A stretch of DNA of 64,000 nucleotides, taken from positions 124,001-188,000 of the forward strand of contig NZ_JACFQG010000002.1 in the NCBI RefSeq assembly GCF_016101585.1. Direction: 5' to 3'. Origin of the DNA: Bifidobacterium polysaccharolyticum (GTDB taxonomy: Bacteria; Actinomycetota; Actinomycetes; Actinomycetales; Bifidobacteriaceae). Shown in pieces: positions 1 to 9,073 of the stretch. Within the stretch, counting starts at the first letter, position 1, and every line of letters begins with the position of its first letter. The notes under the pieces are model-generated. The model was given only the letters and a program-made list of their open reading frames with translations. It ran no database searches and was not told the origin of the DNA. Position numbers and translations under genes: made by a program.

Positions 1-357
<357 letters not shown>

Positions 358-466
358 TCAGTCTACCGCATGGACGGACCCGACCTGTGGACGTGGATGC
401 CAAGGGTCGGCGCCGCCCTCACAGACGGCACCGACCTTGGATTGCATATGCCTTAGGACACGTGCC

Positions 467-2662
467 TTAAAGCATGCAGCTGACGCAGCCTTCGACCTCG
501 GTGCCTTCCAGCGCCTGCTGGCGAATCCTGATGTAGTAGAGGGTCTTGATCCCCTTGCGCCAGGCGTAGATCTGAGCCTTGTTCAGATCGCGGGTGGTGG
601 CTGTGTCGGGGAAGAAGAGGGTCAGCGAGAGCCCCTGGTCCACATGCTGAGTGGCCTCGGCATAGGTGTCCACGATCTTCTTCCAGCCAATCTCGTAGGC
701 GTCCTCGAAGTAGTCCAGGTTCTCGTTGGTCATGTAGGGAGCCGGGTAGTAGACGCGCCCGATCTTGCCCTCCTTGCGGATCTCGATCTTGGAGGCGATC
801 GGGTGGATGGAGCTGGTGGAGTGGTTGATGTAGGAGATGGACCCGGTCGGGGGGACGGCCTGGAGGTTCTGGTTGTAGATCCCGTCCTTGAGGATGGCCG
901 CCTGGAGTTCCTTCCAGTCCTCAACCGTGGGAATGTGGACCTTGTACTGGTCGAAGAGGTCCTTGATCCGCTGGGTCCTGGGCTCCAGGGAGCGGCTGCC
1001 CTCAGTGTACTTGTCGAAGTAGTTCCCCTGGCCGGCAGGCTTGGCATAGTCGGACTTGGCGAAGGAGGCGAAGGCCTTCCCCCGCTCCACGGCCAGGGCA
1101 TGGGAGGCTCTGTAGGCATGGTAGGCCACGGTCATGAAGTACATGTCGGTGAAGTCCAGCCCCTCCTCGGACCCGTAGTGGATGCCCTCACGGGCCAGGA
1201 AGCCATGGAGGTTCATCTGACCCAGACCGATGGCATGACCCTCGTCGTTGCCCCGCTTGATGGAGGGAACAGCCTCGATGTTGGTGTGGTCAGAGACGGA
1301 TGTCAGGGCCCGCACCGAGGTTTCTACCGTGTCGGCCAGACCGCCGTCCATGGCCTTGGCGATGTTGAGGGATCCCAGGTTGCATGAGATGTCGCGGCCG
1401 ATATGCTCATAGTTCAGATTCTCGGAGTAGGTGCTGGGCTCCTGGACCTGCAGGATCTCCGAGCAGAGGTTGGACATGGTGATCCGGCCGTCGATGGGGT
1501 TGGCCTTGTTGACCGTGTCCTCGAAGAGGATGTAGGGGTAGCCGGACTCGAACTGGATCTCGGCCAGGGTCATGAAGAAGTCACGGGCATCGATGTACTT
1601 CTTGTGAATCCGCTTGTCCTTGACCATCTCCTCGTAGTGCTCGGTGATGGGGATGTCAGCGAAGGGCTTGCCGTAGACCCGCTCCACGTCGTAGGGCGAG
1701 AAGAGAGCCATGGGCTCCTTGCGCTTGGCCAGCTCGAAGGTGATGTCGGGAATGACCACGCCCAGGGCCAGGGATTTGATGCGGATCTTCTCGTCCGCGT
1801 TCTCCCGCTTGGTGTCCAGGAAACGCATGATGTCAGGATGGTGGGCCGACAGGTAGACGGCGCCGGCACCCTGACGGGCACCCAGCTGGTTGGCATAGGA
1901 GAAGGAGTCCTCCAGGAGCTTCATGACCGGGACCACGCCGCTGGACTGGTTCTCGATGTGCTTGATGGGCGCGCCCATCTCGCGCAGGTTGCTGAGCAGC
2001 AGGGCCACGCCACCGCCCCTCTTGGACAGCTGCAAGGCAGCGTTGACGCCGCGGGAGATCGACTCCATGTTGTCCTCGATGCGCACCAGGAAGCAGGAGA
2101 CCGGCTCGCCGCGCTGGGCCTTGCCCAGGTTCAGGAAGGTTGGGGTGGCGGGCTGGAAGCGTCCGGAGATGATCTCATCCGTGTACTTCATGGCGGCCTG
2201 CTCATCCCCGTCGGCCAGCTCCAGGGCCACGGCCACACAGCGCTGGGGGAAGTCCTCCAGGTAGCGCTTGCCGTCGAAAGTCTTCAACGCATAGGAGGTA
2301 TAGAACTTGAAGGCGCCCAGGAAGGTCTCGAACTCAAAGCCGCTCTCGGCCGCATGCTTGTAGATCCTGTCCAGGAACTCAGGAGTGTAGCGCTCGAAGA
2401 CCTTCCGATCGTAGTACTCGTGATCCAGGAGGTAGGCAATCCTCTCGGCCGTGGAGGGGAAAGTCATGGTGTTGGGCCGCACGTGCCGGTCCATGTACTG
2501 GCGCTCGGCCTCGCGGTCCTTGTCGAACTGAATCCTTCCGTCCTTGTCGTACAGGTTCAGCATGGCGTTCAGGGCATGGTAGTCGTGAGCCGGATCGAAG
2601 GTCTCCTCATCCTCGGATGCGGTCCTATCCAGGGCCAGGGACGTGTCCTCGTTTGCTCCCAT
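467..2662 (-). CDS. nrdE: Ribonucleoside-diphosphate reductase large (catalytic) subunit NrdE
   Basis: Catalytic alpha subunit of class Ib ribonucleotide reductase, reducing NDPs to dNDPs in the cytoplasm. It is 731 residues from the chosen start, close to the usual ~700-720. Visible motifs are PVSCFL (first redox cysteine), [18 protein letters not shown] (radical Cys and Glu), ISCNLGSLN (second redox cysteine) and the C-terminal CVSCML pair (C726, C729) that takes electrons from NrdH redoxin. An in-frame ATG lies 15 bases further upstream. The second ATG at 2662 is preferred because AAAGGA sits 8 bases ahead of it, overlapping the first ATG. It follows nrdI by 51 bases. It is the only large subunit visible for two small subunits. 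No nrdH gene is seen in the window. Confidence 0.97.
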   Translation of the reverse strand: MGANEDTSLALDRTASEDEETFDPAHDYHALNAMLNLYDKDGRIQFDKDREAERQYMDRHVRPNTMTFPSTAERIAYLLDHEYYDRKVFERYTPEFLDRIYKHAAESGFEFETFLGAFKFYTSYALKTFDGKRYLEDFPQRCVAVALELADGDEQAAMKYTDEIISGRFQPATPTFLNLGKAQRGEPVSCFLVRIEDNMESISRGVNAALQLSKRGGGVALLLSNLREMGAPIKHIENQSSGVVPVMKLLEDSFSYANQLGARQGAGAVYLSAHHPDIMRFLDTKRENADEKIRIKSLALGVVIPDITFELAKRKEPMALFSPYDVERVYGKPFADIPITEHYEEMVKDKRIHKKYIDARDFFMTLAEIQFESGYPYILFEDTVNKANPIDGRITMSNLCSEILQVQEPSTYSENLNYEHIGRDISCNLGSLNIAKAMDGGLADTVETSVRALTSVSDHTNIEAVPSIKRGNDEGHAIGLGQMNLHGFLAREGIHYGSEEGLDFTDMYFMTVAYHAYRASHALAVERGKAFASFAKSDYAKPAGQGNYFDKYTEGSRSLEPRTQRIKDLFDQYKVHIPTVEDWKELQAAILKDGIYNQNLQAVPPTGSISYINHSTSSIHPIASKIEIRKEGKIGRVYYPAPYMTNENLDYFEDAYEIGWKKIVDTYAEATQHVDQGLSLTLFFPDTATTRDLNKAQIYAWRKGIKTLYYIRIRQQALEGTEVEGCVSCML

Positions 2663-2713
2663 CGGGTGTCCTTTCATGAGTATTGCAGTGATAGTGCGTG
2701 TAATGAAATAGGC

Positions 2714-3211
2714 TCAGGACTCGGGGTGGTTGCGGAAGAAATCCACAACCCCGCGGCGGACCTTCTCCTGGTCCTCCTTGGTGCCCATGAGCTCGAAATA
2801 ATAGAGGAAAGGCACATTGCACTTGCGGGAGATGATGTCCCCCGCCATGCAGAAGGCCTCCCCGAAGTTGGTGTTGCCCGAGGCGATGACCCCGCGGATG
2901 CCGGCCCGGTTGGCCGGGTCGTTCAGGAAGCGCTTGATCTGCGGCATGACCGCCTTCTTGGCTGATCCGCCCCCATAGGTGGGGACGATCAGGATGTAGG
3001 GCTGCCGAATGTTGAGCGGTGGATCCTTGGGCCTCAGAGGGATGCGGAAGACGTCAATCCCCTCGTCATCCAAATGGCAGTTGGCGATGAACCGGGCGGT
3101 GTTGCGCGAGGCCGACGAGAAGTAGACCACGGCCCCCAGGCGCTGACCCTGGGCGGCGAACTCGGGAGCACTGAGCTCCGAATCAGTTCCGGCGGTCTGC
3201 TGTTGCTCCAT
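2714..3211 (-). CDS. nrdI: NrdI flavodoxin-like protein (paired with nrdE)
   Basis: FMN-binding flavodoxin-like protein that delivers an oxidant to NrdF during cofactor assembly. The 165-residue product shows VYFSSASRNTARF near the N-terminus (the FMN phosphate region), VPTYGGGS and SGNTNFGEAF, all typical of NrdI. The ATG at 3211 has AGGAGG a few bases upstream. It precedes nrdE on the same strand, and its upstream region carries a pair of NrdR-like boxes, so it is probably the first gene of an nrdI-nrdE-nrdF unit. A second NrdI at 4448-4936 is clearly diverged, so each NrdF may have its own activator. That pairing is inferred from gene order. Confidence 0.95.
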   Translation of the reverse strand: MEQQQTAGTDSELSAPEFAAQGQRLGAVVYFSSASRNTARFIANCHLDDEGIDVFRIPLRPKDPPLNIRQPYILIVPTYGGGSAKKAVMPQIKRFLNDPANRAGIRGVIASGNTNFGEAFCMAGDIISRKCNVPFLYYFELMGTKEDQEKVRRGVVDFFRNHPES

Positions 3212-3304
3212 GCTTCCTCCTGATCAGGCCATCCAGAGCCTGTCTTGACGGTGATGCCCGCCCTGAAGACGGACCGATCAGAACCCGCCCAGCGCGAGCC
3301 TGAA

Positions 3305-3351
3305 CTACTATATGTGCTATTGGTCTTGAAAACGGTGAGCATATATAGGGT
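3305..3351 (-). promoter_or_regulatory. Candidate NrdR box pair upstream of nrdI-nrdE
   Basis: Two AT-rich elements resemble the NrdR consensus (core CWATATATWG). One is around 3305-3320 with CTATATGTG. The other is around 3336-3351 with GCATATATAG. Their starts are 31 bases apart, about three helical turns, as is usual for NrdR. The match is weaker than at 4959-5006. The position, between the end of the upstream nrdF and the start of nrdI, implies a separate NrdR-controlled promoter. Confidence 0.55.
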
Positions 3352-3386
3352 TTTCTGTGCCCAATATCACAGCGGATCCAACTCGC

Positions 3387-4451
3387 CTAGAAGTCCCAGT
3401 CGTCGTCGTCAGTGGACTCGGAGTGCCCCATGACATAGGAGGAGCCCGAACCCGAGAAGAAATCGTGGTTCTCGTTGGCCGAGGGCGACAGAGCCGCCAG
3501 GATCTCCGAGCTGACATCGGTCTGGTCGGCCGCGAACCGGGCCGGGTAACCCAGGTTCATCAGCGCCTTGTTGGCATTGTAGCGAACGAAGGCGAAGACA
3601 TCCTCGACGAAGGGGAAGCCCTGATAAATCTGCCCGGAGTAGACCATCTCCAGGTCGTAGAGCTTGTCCAGCAAATCGTTGGTGAACTTCTCCAGCATGG
3701 TCTGGTCGGCCTGGGTCCTCTCCTCCAGACCCCGCTGATACTTGTAGCCCGAGTAATAGCCATGGATGGCCTTGTCTCGCAGAATCAGGCGGATCATGTC
3801 GGCCGTGTTCATCAGCTTGGCATGACTGGAGAAGTAGAGAGGCAGGTAGAAGCCCGCATAGAGCATCAGCGAGGAGAGCATGGTGGAGGCCACCTTACGC
3901 TTCAGGGGATCCTCGCTGACGTACTCGTGCAGGACCGTGTGGACGCGCTCCTGGAGCACGTCGTTGGCCACGGCCCAGCGGTAGGCCTTGTCGATCTCCT
4001 CGCTGGAGCAGAGGGTGGAGAAGACCGAGGAGTAGGAGCGGGCATGGACCGACTGCATGAAGGCGATGTTGGTGTAGATGGCCTGCTCCTGCTCGGTACG
4101 AGCGTGATCGATCTGCACCAGCTCGCCGATGGTGGCCTGGGTGGTGTCCAGCATGGTCAGTCCGGTGAAGACGCGGACCGTGGTCTGGCGCTCGTGATCG
4201 GTCAGGGTGTTCCAGGATGGGATGTCGTTGGACAGGGGCACCTTCTCGGGCAGCCAGAAGTTGGAGACCAGTCGGTTCCAGACCTCCAGATCCTTCTCGT
4301 CGGTGATGTTGTTCCAGTTGACCGGGCGAATCCTGGCCTCAGGGGTAACACGGTACTGGGGCGGGGTGATGGATTGGCGCATCATCTCGTCGTCGGCATA
4401 GACACCGGCCTCTGACTTGGTGCTTTCTTGTGTGCTTTCCTGCTGGCTCAT
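3387..4451 (-). CDS. nrdF: NrdF with QSK ligand substitutions: predicted metal-free class Ie small subunit
   Basis: A 354-residue NrdF with the full fold and C-terminus ([19 protein letters not shown], then DDDDWDF). Compared with canonical NrdF, three of the four carboxylate metal ligands are changed. The second ligand Glu is Gln at residue 133 ([10 protein letters not shown]), the third is Ser at 193 ([11 protein letters not shown]), and the fourth is Lys at 227 (RDKAIHGYY). The first Asp (D102), both histidines (H136, H230) and the radical Tyr (Y140) remain. I checked the codons: CAG, TCC, AAG. This Q-S-K set is the known signature of class Ie R2, which works without metal using a DOPA radical made from the Tyr with the help of NrdI. 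Its ATG overlaps the stop of a dedicated nrdI (ATGA), so the two are translationally coupled. The class Ie assignment rests on motif comparison, not experiment. Confidence 0.93.
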   Translation of the reverse strand: MSQQESTQESTKSEAGVYADDEMMRQSITPPQYRVTPEARIRPVNWNNITDEKDLEVWNRLVSNFWLPEKVPLSNDIPSWNTLTDHERQTTVRVFTGLTMLDTTQATIGELVQIDHARTEQEQAIYTNIAFMQSVHARSYSSVFSTLCSSEEIDKAYRWAVANDVLQERVHTVLHEYVSEDPLKRKVASTMLSSLMLYAGFYLPLYFSSHAKLMNTADMIRLILRDKAIHGYYSGYKYQRGLEERTQADQTMLEKFTNDLLDKLYDLEMVYSGQIYQGFPFVEDVFAFVRYNANKALMNLGYPARFAADQTDVSSEILAALSPSANENHDFFSGSGSSYVMGHSESTDDDDWDF

Positions 4452-4936
4452 GACAAAACCGCCTTTCGTGAATCAGTCGACTGCTGCTGGAGCTGCACTC
4501 CCATTCCGGCCAGAATGGCCCTCACCGCCTGTACATCCTCCGCGGTGCCCAGCAGCTCGAATCGATAGAGCTCAGGGACGCCGCACCGGCGGGCTATCAG
4601 CGGGCCGGCCGCGCAATAGGCGCTGCCGAAGTTCCGGTTGCCCGAGGTGACGACTCCGCGGATCAGTCCGCGGTTGACCGGATTGTTCAGGAAGTGGATC
4701 ACCTGCTTGGGCACGGCTCCCTTGGCTGACCCGCCGCCATAGGTGGGCACCAGCAGAAGGTAGGGCGCATCCATAACGGGCATGGGCTGGCGCCGCTCGT
4801 ACAGGGGGATGCGGATGGGCTCCTCCACGCCCAGCCGCTGCACAAAGCGGTGGGTGTTGTTGGAGACGCTGGAGAAGTACACCAGCTTGGAGGCACCATC
4901 GGGAGGATCGTGCCGATCCACATCTGCTGAGGACAT
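4448..4936 (-). CDS. nrdI: Second NrdI, coupled to the class Ie NrdF
   Basis: A 162-residue flavodoxin-like NrdI with [28 protein letters not shown] and [11 protein letters not shown]. In class Ie systems NrdI is needed to convert the radical tyrosine of NrdF to DOPA, and the stop-start overlap with the QSK-type nrdF fits that role. The reading frame is open to 4996, but the ATG at 4936 is preferred. It has GGAG upstream, and the longer N-terminus would run through the NrdR-like boxes. It differs widely from the nrdI at 2714-3211 outside the core motifs, so it is not a recent copy. It appears to be the first gene of a two-gene nrdI-nrdF unit. Confidence 0.94.
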   Translation of the reverse strand: MSSADVDRHDPPDGASKLVYFSSVSNNTHRFVQRLGVEEPIRIPLYERRQPMPVMDAPYLLLVPTYGGGSAKGAVPKQVIHFLNNPVNRGLIRGVVTSGNRNFGSAYCAAGPLIARRCGVPELYRFELLGTAEDVQAVRAILAGMGVQLQQQSTDSRKAVLS

Positions 4937-4958
4937 AGGGACTGTTGCTCCTTGGTAA

Positions 4959-5006
4959 ACACTATATATTGGATAGGCTTGGCCAGCCAACCACAATATA
5001 TAGGTT
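4959..5006 (-). promoter_or_regulatory. NrdR box pair upstream of the class Ie nrdI-nrdF unit
   Basis: Two strong matches to the NrdR consensus lie 23 bases before the nrdI start: ACACTATATATTGGAT at 4959-4974 and CCACAATATATAGGTT at 4991-5006. They start 32 bases apart, the three-turn spacing expected for cooperative NrdR binding. NrdR is the ATP/dATP-sensing repressor of ribonucleotide reductase genes. No nrdR gene is in the window. Confidence 0.85.
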
Positions 5007-5116
5007 TATCCAAGACGACACAAGCTCACAGGAGCAAAACAGCCTTTGCTGTGACATTCCAGACAAGGACGGAGACGGCAATTATTTGCATTTACGCTCG
5101 CGGCAGTATGCGGCCT

Positions 5117-6256
5117 TCAGTCAGCAATCGGATCCTGCGGTAAACCCTGCCGACGCAGATCAGCGCAAACTTCCAGGACCCGGTCGTTGGCTTCCCGCTC
5201 CCCCACAGTGATGCGGATGCCCTCGCCGGGGAAGGTCCTGACCGACAAGCCTGCGTCGCGGAAGAGCTGATCAGCCTGTGCGGCGGCCTGGCCCAGAGGC
5301 AGCCAGTAGTAGTTGGCCCGAGGCTCAGGAATCTTCCACCCCTGCTCCTGCAAACCAGCCAGGATCCTGGCCCGTTCCTGCTTGAGTGCCTGGACCCGTT
5401 CGGCCAGGCGATCCTGTGCGTCCAGGCTGGCCATTGCCGCCGTCTGGGCCACATCGGTGACACCGAAGGGCAGGGCCACCTTGTTCATGCCGGCAATGAT
5501 CGGCTCGGCTGCCACGGCGTATCCGATCCGCAGACCAGCCAGTCCATAGGCCTTGGAGAAGGTCCGGGCCACTATCACATTGGGATGCTCACGCATGAGA
5601 GACAATCCGTCGGCTCGATCAGGGTCGTCGTTGAACTGTATATACGCCTCATCAAAGAGCACCGGCAGGTCTGCTGGCAGGGCCTGCAGGAGCCGTTCGG
5701 CCTGATTGCGATCGACGTTGGTCGCAGTCGGATTGTTGGGATTGTTGACAATGACCAGTCTGGTGTGGTCATTGACCGCGGCGATCATGGCCTCGATGTC
5801 ATGCCGCTCCTGCTTATCCAGGGGCACGGGCACCCCGGTGGCGCCAGCCGTGGTGACGATGATGGGATAGGCCTCGAAACTGCGCCAGGGATAGACCACC
5901 TGATCGCCATGACCGGCCACCAGGTCAACCAGCTGGGTGATGACCTCAGTGGATCCGCAGCCCAGCTGGATGCATGCTGGATCGACCCCGTGCAGCTTGG
6001 CCAGCCGCTCTACCAGACGGGTGCCGTGCATGTCCGGATAGCGGTTCAAATGGCCCAGGGCTTGCTCGGAGACGGTCTGAAGCACGCCGGGCAGGGGCGG
6101 ATAGGGGTTCTCATTACTGGAGATCTTGTAACTGGTCAACCCGGGAACGGCTGGTGCCGGACTGCCCTGCCGGTATCCGGGAAGGGAATCAATGCTGGCG
6201 CGATGACGATAGTACATGGGCACCATGTTAGTGGCCGCCACATGTCTCTGCGGCAT
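5117..6256 (-). CDS. Histidinol-phosphate/aromatic aminotransferase (HisC/Pat family)
   Basis: A 379-residue class I/II PLP aminotransferase. Seen are SSNENPYPPLP at the N-terminus, VIVNNPNNPTATN, the aspartate site LFDEAYIQF, and the Schiff-base lysine K235 in RTFSKAYGLAGLRIGY. C-terminal GIRITVGEREANDRVLE is typical of HisC-like enzymes. The family covers histidinol-phosphate transaminase and actinobacterial phenylalanine (Pat) transaminase. No histidine biosynthesis genes are adjacent, so an aromatic amino acid role is as likely as a histidine role. The start is uncertain: ATG codons at 6256 and 6226 both lack a strong ribosome site. The gene lies between the ribonucleotide reductase cluster and groES. 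Confidence 0.9.
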   Translation of the reverse strand: MPQRHVAATNMVPMYYRHRASIDSLPGYRQGSPAPAVPGLTSYKISSNENPYPPLPGVLQTVSEQALGHLNRYPDMHGTRLVERLAKLHGVDPACIQLGCGSTEVITQLVDLVAGHGDQVVYPWRSFEAYPIIVTTAGATGVPVPLDKQERHDIEAMIAAVNDHTRLVIVNNPNNPTATNVDRNQAERLLQALPADLPVLFDEAYIQFNDDPDRADGLSLMREHPNVIVARTFSKAYGLAGLRIGYAVAAEPIIAGMNKVALPFGVTDVAQTAAMASLDAQDRLAERVQALKQERARILAGLQEQGWKIPEPRANYYWLPLGQAAAQADQLFRDAGLSVRTFPGEGIRITVGEREANDRVLEVCADLRRQGLPQDPIAD

Positions 6257-6290
6257 CTGGTCCGCCGCACGGTCCTGACAAGACGCAAAT

Positions 6291-6321
6291 GGCCCCTGGT
6301 CCTTTCACAGGACCAGGGGCC
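6291..6321 (-). terminator. Hairpin downstream of groES
   Basis: A perfect 13-bp stem (GGCCCCTGGTCCT pairing with AGGACCAGGGGCC) with a 5-base loop begins 17 bases past the groES stop. On the minus strand only a short T run follows (ATTTGC), so termination may be partial. It separates groES from the aminotransferase gene. Confidence 0.7.
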
Positions 6322-6337
6322 ACTAATCACCGCCTCT

Positions 6338-6631
6338 TTACTTGAGGATGGCCAGAACGTCGCGCGCGGACACGATCAGGTAGTCCTCGCCGCCGTAGTT
6401 GACCTCGGTGCCGCCGTACTTGGAGTACAGAACCTTGTCGCCAACCTTGACATCCATGGGGATGCGCTCGCCCTTGTCGTCACGACGGCCGGGGCCTGCC
6501 GCCAGCACCTCGCCCTGCTGGGGCTTCTCCTTGGCGGTATCAGGAATGACCAGCCCGGAAGCGGTCTTAGTCTCCGCCTCAGCCTGCTTGATGACGATCT
6601 TGTCTTCCAACGGTGTGAGTGAAATCGACAC
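6338..6631 (-). CDS. groES: Co-chaperonin GroES (10 kDa)
   Basis: A 97-residue GroES, the heptameric lid of the GroEL chaperonin. It starts [15 protein letters not shown] and contains the mobile-loop region [21 protein letters not shown] and the end [18 protein letters not shown]. The GTG at 6631 is chosen because AGGAGG lies 7 bases upstream and the protein then begins exactly as in the family. The open frame extends 84 bases further but that part does not resemble GroES. A CIRCE operator lies 117 bases upstream, so HrcA repression under non-stress conditions is expected. No groEL follows, in keeping with the split groES/groEL arrangement common in actinobacteria. Confidence 0.97.
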   Translation of the reverse strand: MSISLTPLEDKIVIKQAEAETKTASGLVIPDTAKEKPQQGEVLAAGPGRRDDKGERIPMDVKVGDKVLYSKYGGTEVNYGGEDYLIVSARDVLAILK

Positions 6632-6747
6632 TGTGGACCTCCTACATCTTGTGAGAACAGCCAATGAACCCACGCCGGAACGTCGATGAGAGGCTGACGA
6701 ACACTCACCACGCATTCCTTTGCGCTACAAGTCATAGTAGCGCGAAA

Positions 6748-6774
6748 TTAGCACTCTGCCAACTTGAGTGCTAA
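6748..6774 (-). promoter_or_regulatory. CIRCE operator (HrcA binding site) of groES
   Basis: A perfect CIRCE element: TTAGCACTC, nine bases, then GAGTGCTAA. It is the known operator of the heat-shock repressor HrcA and lies upstream of groES. It sits between groES and the downstream end of the GlpR-like gene. Confidence 0.95.
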
Positions 6775-6809
6775 CGCTGGTGGTGAAAGATGGATTGTCG
6801 ATTGGCCCC

Positions 6810-8264
6810 TCAGGACTTGGCTGACGGACGACGCCGGGCCAATATGGCCTCCACACCGATGGACAGGGAGTTCTCGCTACGGTCAGGCGCTTCGACCTGG
6901 GCCTGCATCTCCCTCTCATGGAAGTCGTCGGGCCGCCCATCGGCCTTCTTCTTTTCGGGGGGGCGGGCCACGGAGACCTGTCGGGTTGACTTGATCTCCA
7001 GGCTGTGGGGACCCTCATCTTCGTTGCTCTTGCCGTCCTTGTCCGCTTCCTCGCCGCGGGCCGATCCCAGGGAGAAGGAAATCAGATCCTGGCCTGCCGC
7101 CATGTCGAAAGCATCCAAGGCCGGAGAGGGATTGATGCGTTCGAGTTCGTTGGTGGCATCCTCCTGGGCCTTTGCCGAGGACGACGATGCCGCGGATTTG
7201 GAGGCCTGATCCGACGAGGCCTGGTGCTCTTTGCCGATAGACGCAGAAACCGATCCGGACTTACCTGAATGAGCAGCGGCGGATTGGGCAGGCATCGAGT
7301 GTGAAGAAGTCGGCCGGACTGCAGACTTCGAGGCAGCGGATTTGTCCATTGGCGACTTGGGCGTAGCAGATTTGGAGGCAGCCTTTTGGGCCTTTGAAGA
7401 TTTGGCAGCTGCTGGTTTGGAAGCCGCCGGTTGAGAAGCCGCTTGTTTGGCTGGGATCTGTTCAGAGGTCTTCTTGGTGACGGGCTGCCTGTTCGAGGTA
7501 TGTCCGGTCTGAGCAGCAGTCTTCTCGTTCGGCTTTACGGACCCGGCCGAACCCTTAGCCTTGCTGGTGCCGACTGCCGACTTTGCAGGCTTGGCGGAAT
7601 TGTGCTGCCTGGCCTTGAGTGCTGCCTGCTGATCAGCCTTGGCCTGAGCCAGCGTTTGACGAATCTCACCCTGGTCAAGCACATCCGTGGCAGTTTCCGT
7701 GCGGCCCTCATTCTTGGCCTGCACAGGCCTGTCGGAGGTCTTGCTCTTAGTCAGACTGGCCGCCTGCTGACGACGCTGCCTAGCACGCCGCTGAGCCAAA
7801 TTGCGCTCCCAAGTCCTAGCCTGGGCCGAAGCATGTGCGCCGGCGGCCAACACCACTATCACCAAGGCCAGAGGAATCAAAGTGAACCATGGGCTGTAAC
7901 CTACAAGGTAAGAGAGCCCAGCCACCAGCAGAGTGATGACCAACAGGGTAACGACCAGGATGCGACGACGGCGTATGGCCGCGCGGCGCAACTGTCTGAT
8001 CTGCTTGATGCGCTGGGCCTGACTCAGCCGGTTGCCATCCTGCTGCCCTTGCTGCATGACCAACCCTTTCACCGTCCTCGACTGCCTGTCGCAGAACCTC
8101 ATACCGTCTTCCCGACCCACCATGTGCAGGGAGGTGGAAAGCCTGTCCTGGCGATGCTCCGAGGCCCGCTTCATGCCCTTGACGGTGCGAAACGGCAGCC
8201 AACCCAGCACCAGAATCACTGCAATCACCAAAACCATGATGCTGCTGAGTGATTCATAAACCAT
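6810..8264 (-). CDS. GlpR/SepX-like divisome membrane protein
   Basis: A 484-residue membrane protein. Residues 1-25 form a first membrane segment, followed by LPFRTVKGMKRASEHRQDR, which resembles the start of actinobacterial GlpR/SepX proteins. Two more hydrophobic segments lie near residues 103-145 (RRRRILVVTLLVITLLVAG and FTLIPLALVIVVLAAGAHA). The rest is a long Ala/Ser/Lys-rich low-complexity cytoplasmic tail. GlpR anchors the MoeA-like protein Glp to FtsZ in Corynebacterium, and SepX stabilises Z-rings in Streptomyces. In mycobacteria the same gene sits next to rimJ, a MoeA-type gene, galU, 5-FTHF cyclo-ligase and fmdB. Most of that order is kept here but MoeA and galU are missing. The function is inferred from family and synteny; the tail is not conserved enough to judge. 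Confidence 0.72.
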   Translation of the reverse strand: MVYESLSSIMVLVIAVILVLGWLPFRTVKGMKRASEHRQDRLSTSLHMVGREDGMRFCDRQSRTVKGLVMQQGQQDGNRLSQAQRIKQIRQLRRAAIRRRRILVVTLLVITLLVAGLSYLVGYSPWFTLIPLALVIVVLAAGAHASAQARTWERNLAQRRARQRRQQAASLTKSKTSDRPVQAKNEGRTETATDVLDQGEIRQTLAQAKADQQAALKARQHNSAKPAKSAVGTSKAKGSAGSVKPNEKTAAQTGHTSNRQPVTKKTSEQIPAKQAASQPAASKPAAAKSSKAQKAASKSATPKSPMDKSAASKSAVRPTSSHSMPAQSAAAHSGKSGSVSASIGKEHQASSDQASKSAASSSSAKAQEDATNELERINPSPALDAFDMAAGQDLISFSLGSARGEEADKDGKSNEDEGPHSLEIKSTRQVSVARPPEKKKADGRPDDFHEREMQAQVEAPDRSENSLSIGVEAILARRRPSAKS

Positions 8265-8340
8265 AGGTACTACGTTAGTTGACGGTATGCCCCAAGCGGC
8301 AAGTCAAACCCAGCGTGTCGACCATGTCTGCCCCGGGGAT

Positions 8341-8994
8341 TCATAAACGGGCCAGCAGATCTGGATCGAATTGGTCGCTGATCCAGGCAAAGGTCAGGTG
8401 GTCCCGCCACTGTCCGTTTACATACATGTAGCTGCGACGCAGCCCCTCCGGCTCCATGCCCAGCTTTTGTACCACACGCAGGGACCGCTGGTTTTCAGGC
8501 AGAATCGCCACCTCCAGACGGTGCAGATGAGGCCCGCTCCTATCCTTGAAGACCCAATTCGCCACCATGGCCAAGGCCAGGGGCGCGAATCCGTGACCGA
8601 TCCAATCCTGGTCAACCCAGTAGCCCGCTACTGCCGTGCACATGGACCCATAGCGGATGGCGCCTAGGGAAATCTGCCCTACGATGCTCTGATGAAACTC
8701 CATCAGGAAGACCGCCGAAGTGCCCTCCTGCCGGGCACGCTCCAGCTCCTGCATCCACTGGGCATAGGTCATGCCAGGTCCGTGGCGGGGATCCCCCGAT
8801 TCCCATGGAGCCAGCCAATCACGATTCTTCCATCGAACCGCATTCCATGCTGATTGATCACCCTCGCGGATGGGTCTCAGCAGGAAGTCTCCATGGCCTG
8901 GAGGCGGGGTCAGACGATCGGGCAGATTCAGGGCATGGCCCGAGCGGGCCCGGGAACCCCGCCAGACCTGACGGAAGGTATGCAGAACCGACAT
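8341..8994 (-). CDS. GNAT acetyltransferase, RimJ/RimL-like
   Basis: A 217-residue GNAT-fold N-acetyltransferase of the group that acetylates protein N-termini, such as ribosomal protein S5 by RimJ. Core features are FLLRPIREGDQSAWNAVR, YWVDQDWIGHGFAPLALA (acetyl-CoA loop), RLEVAILPENQRSLRVVQKL and GMEPEGLRRSYMYVNGQWRDH, all standard for RimJ-type enzymes. It is transcribed toward the GlpR-like gene and divergently from the cyclo-ligase gene 79 bases away. The same neighbourhood occurs in mycobacteria. The substrate cannot be told from sequence. Confidence 0.88.
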   Translation of the reverse strand: MSVLHTFRQVWRGSRARSGHALNLPDRLTPPPGHGDFLLRPIREGDQSAWNAVRWKNRDWLAPWESGDPRHGPGMTYAQWMQELERARQEGTSAVFLMEFHQSIVGQISLGAIRYGSMCTAVAGYWVDQDWIGHGFAPLALAMVANWVFKDRSGPHLHRLEVAILPENQRSLRVVQKLGMEPEGLRRSYMYVNGQWRDHLTFAWISDQFDPDLLARL

Positions 8995-9073
8995 GATTCC
9001 ATGTTCTCACCGAACGGCAACTGAAGCAGACAGGCGTCCATCCGAGAGAGCCCCTACTGGTAGAACTGAGGAC

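Noticed and set aside
1403-2965. 520-codon plus-strand open frame opposite nrdE and nrdI
   Set aside because: It is the antisense shadow of nrdE/nrdI in high-GC DNA, Val/Leu/Gly-rich without motifs. The minus-strand proteins are certain.
3387-4451. Possibility that the ligand changes in NrdF simply mark a decaying gene
   Set aside because: All other conserved parts, including the radical Tyr, both His and the C-terminal NrdE-binding tail, are intact. The exact Q-S-K combination matches a known functional class.
4448-4936. Possibility that the second nrdI is a redundant pseudogene copy
   Set aside because: The FMN-loop motifs are complete, the frame is intact and it is coupled to the QSK nrdF, which needs a NrdI partner.
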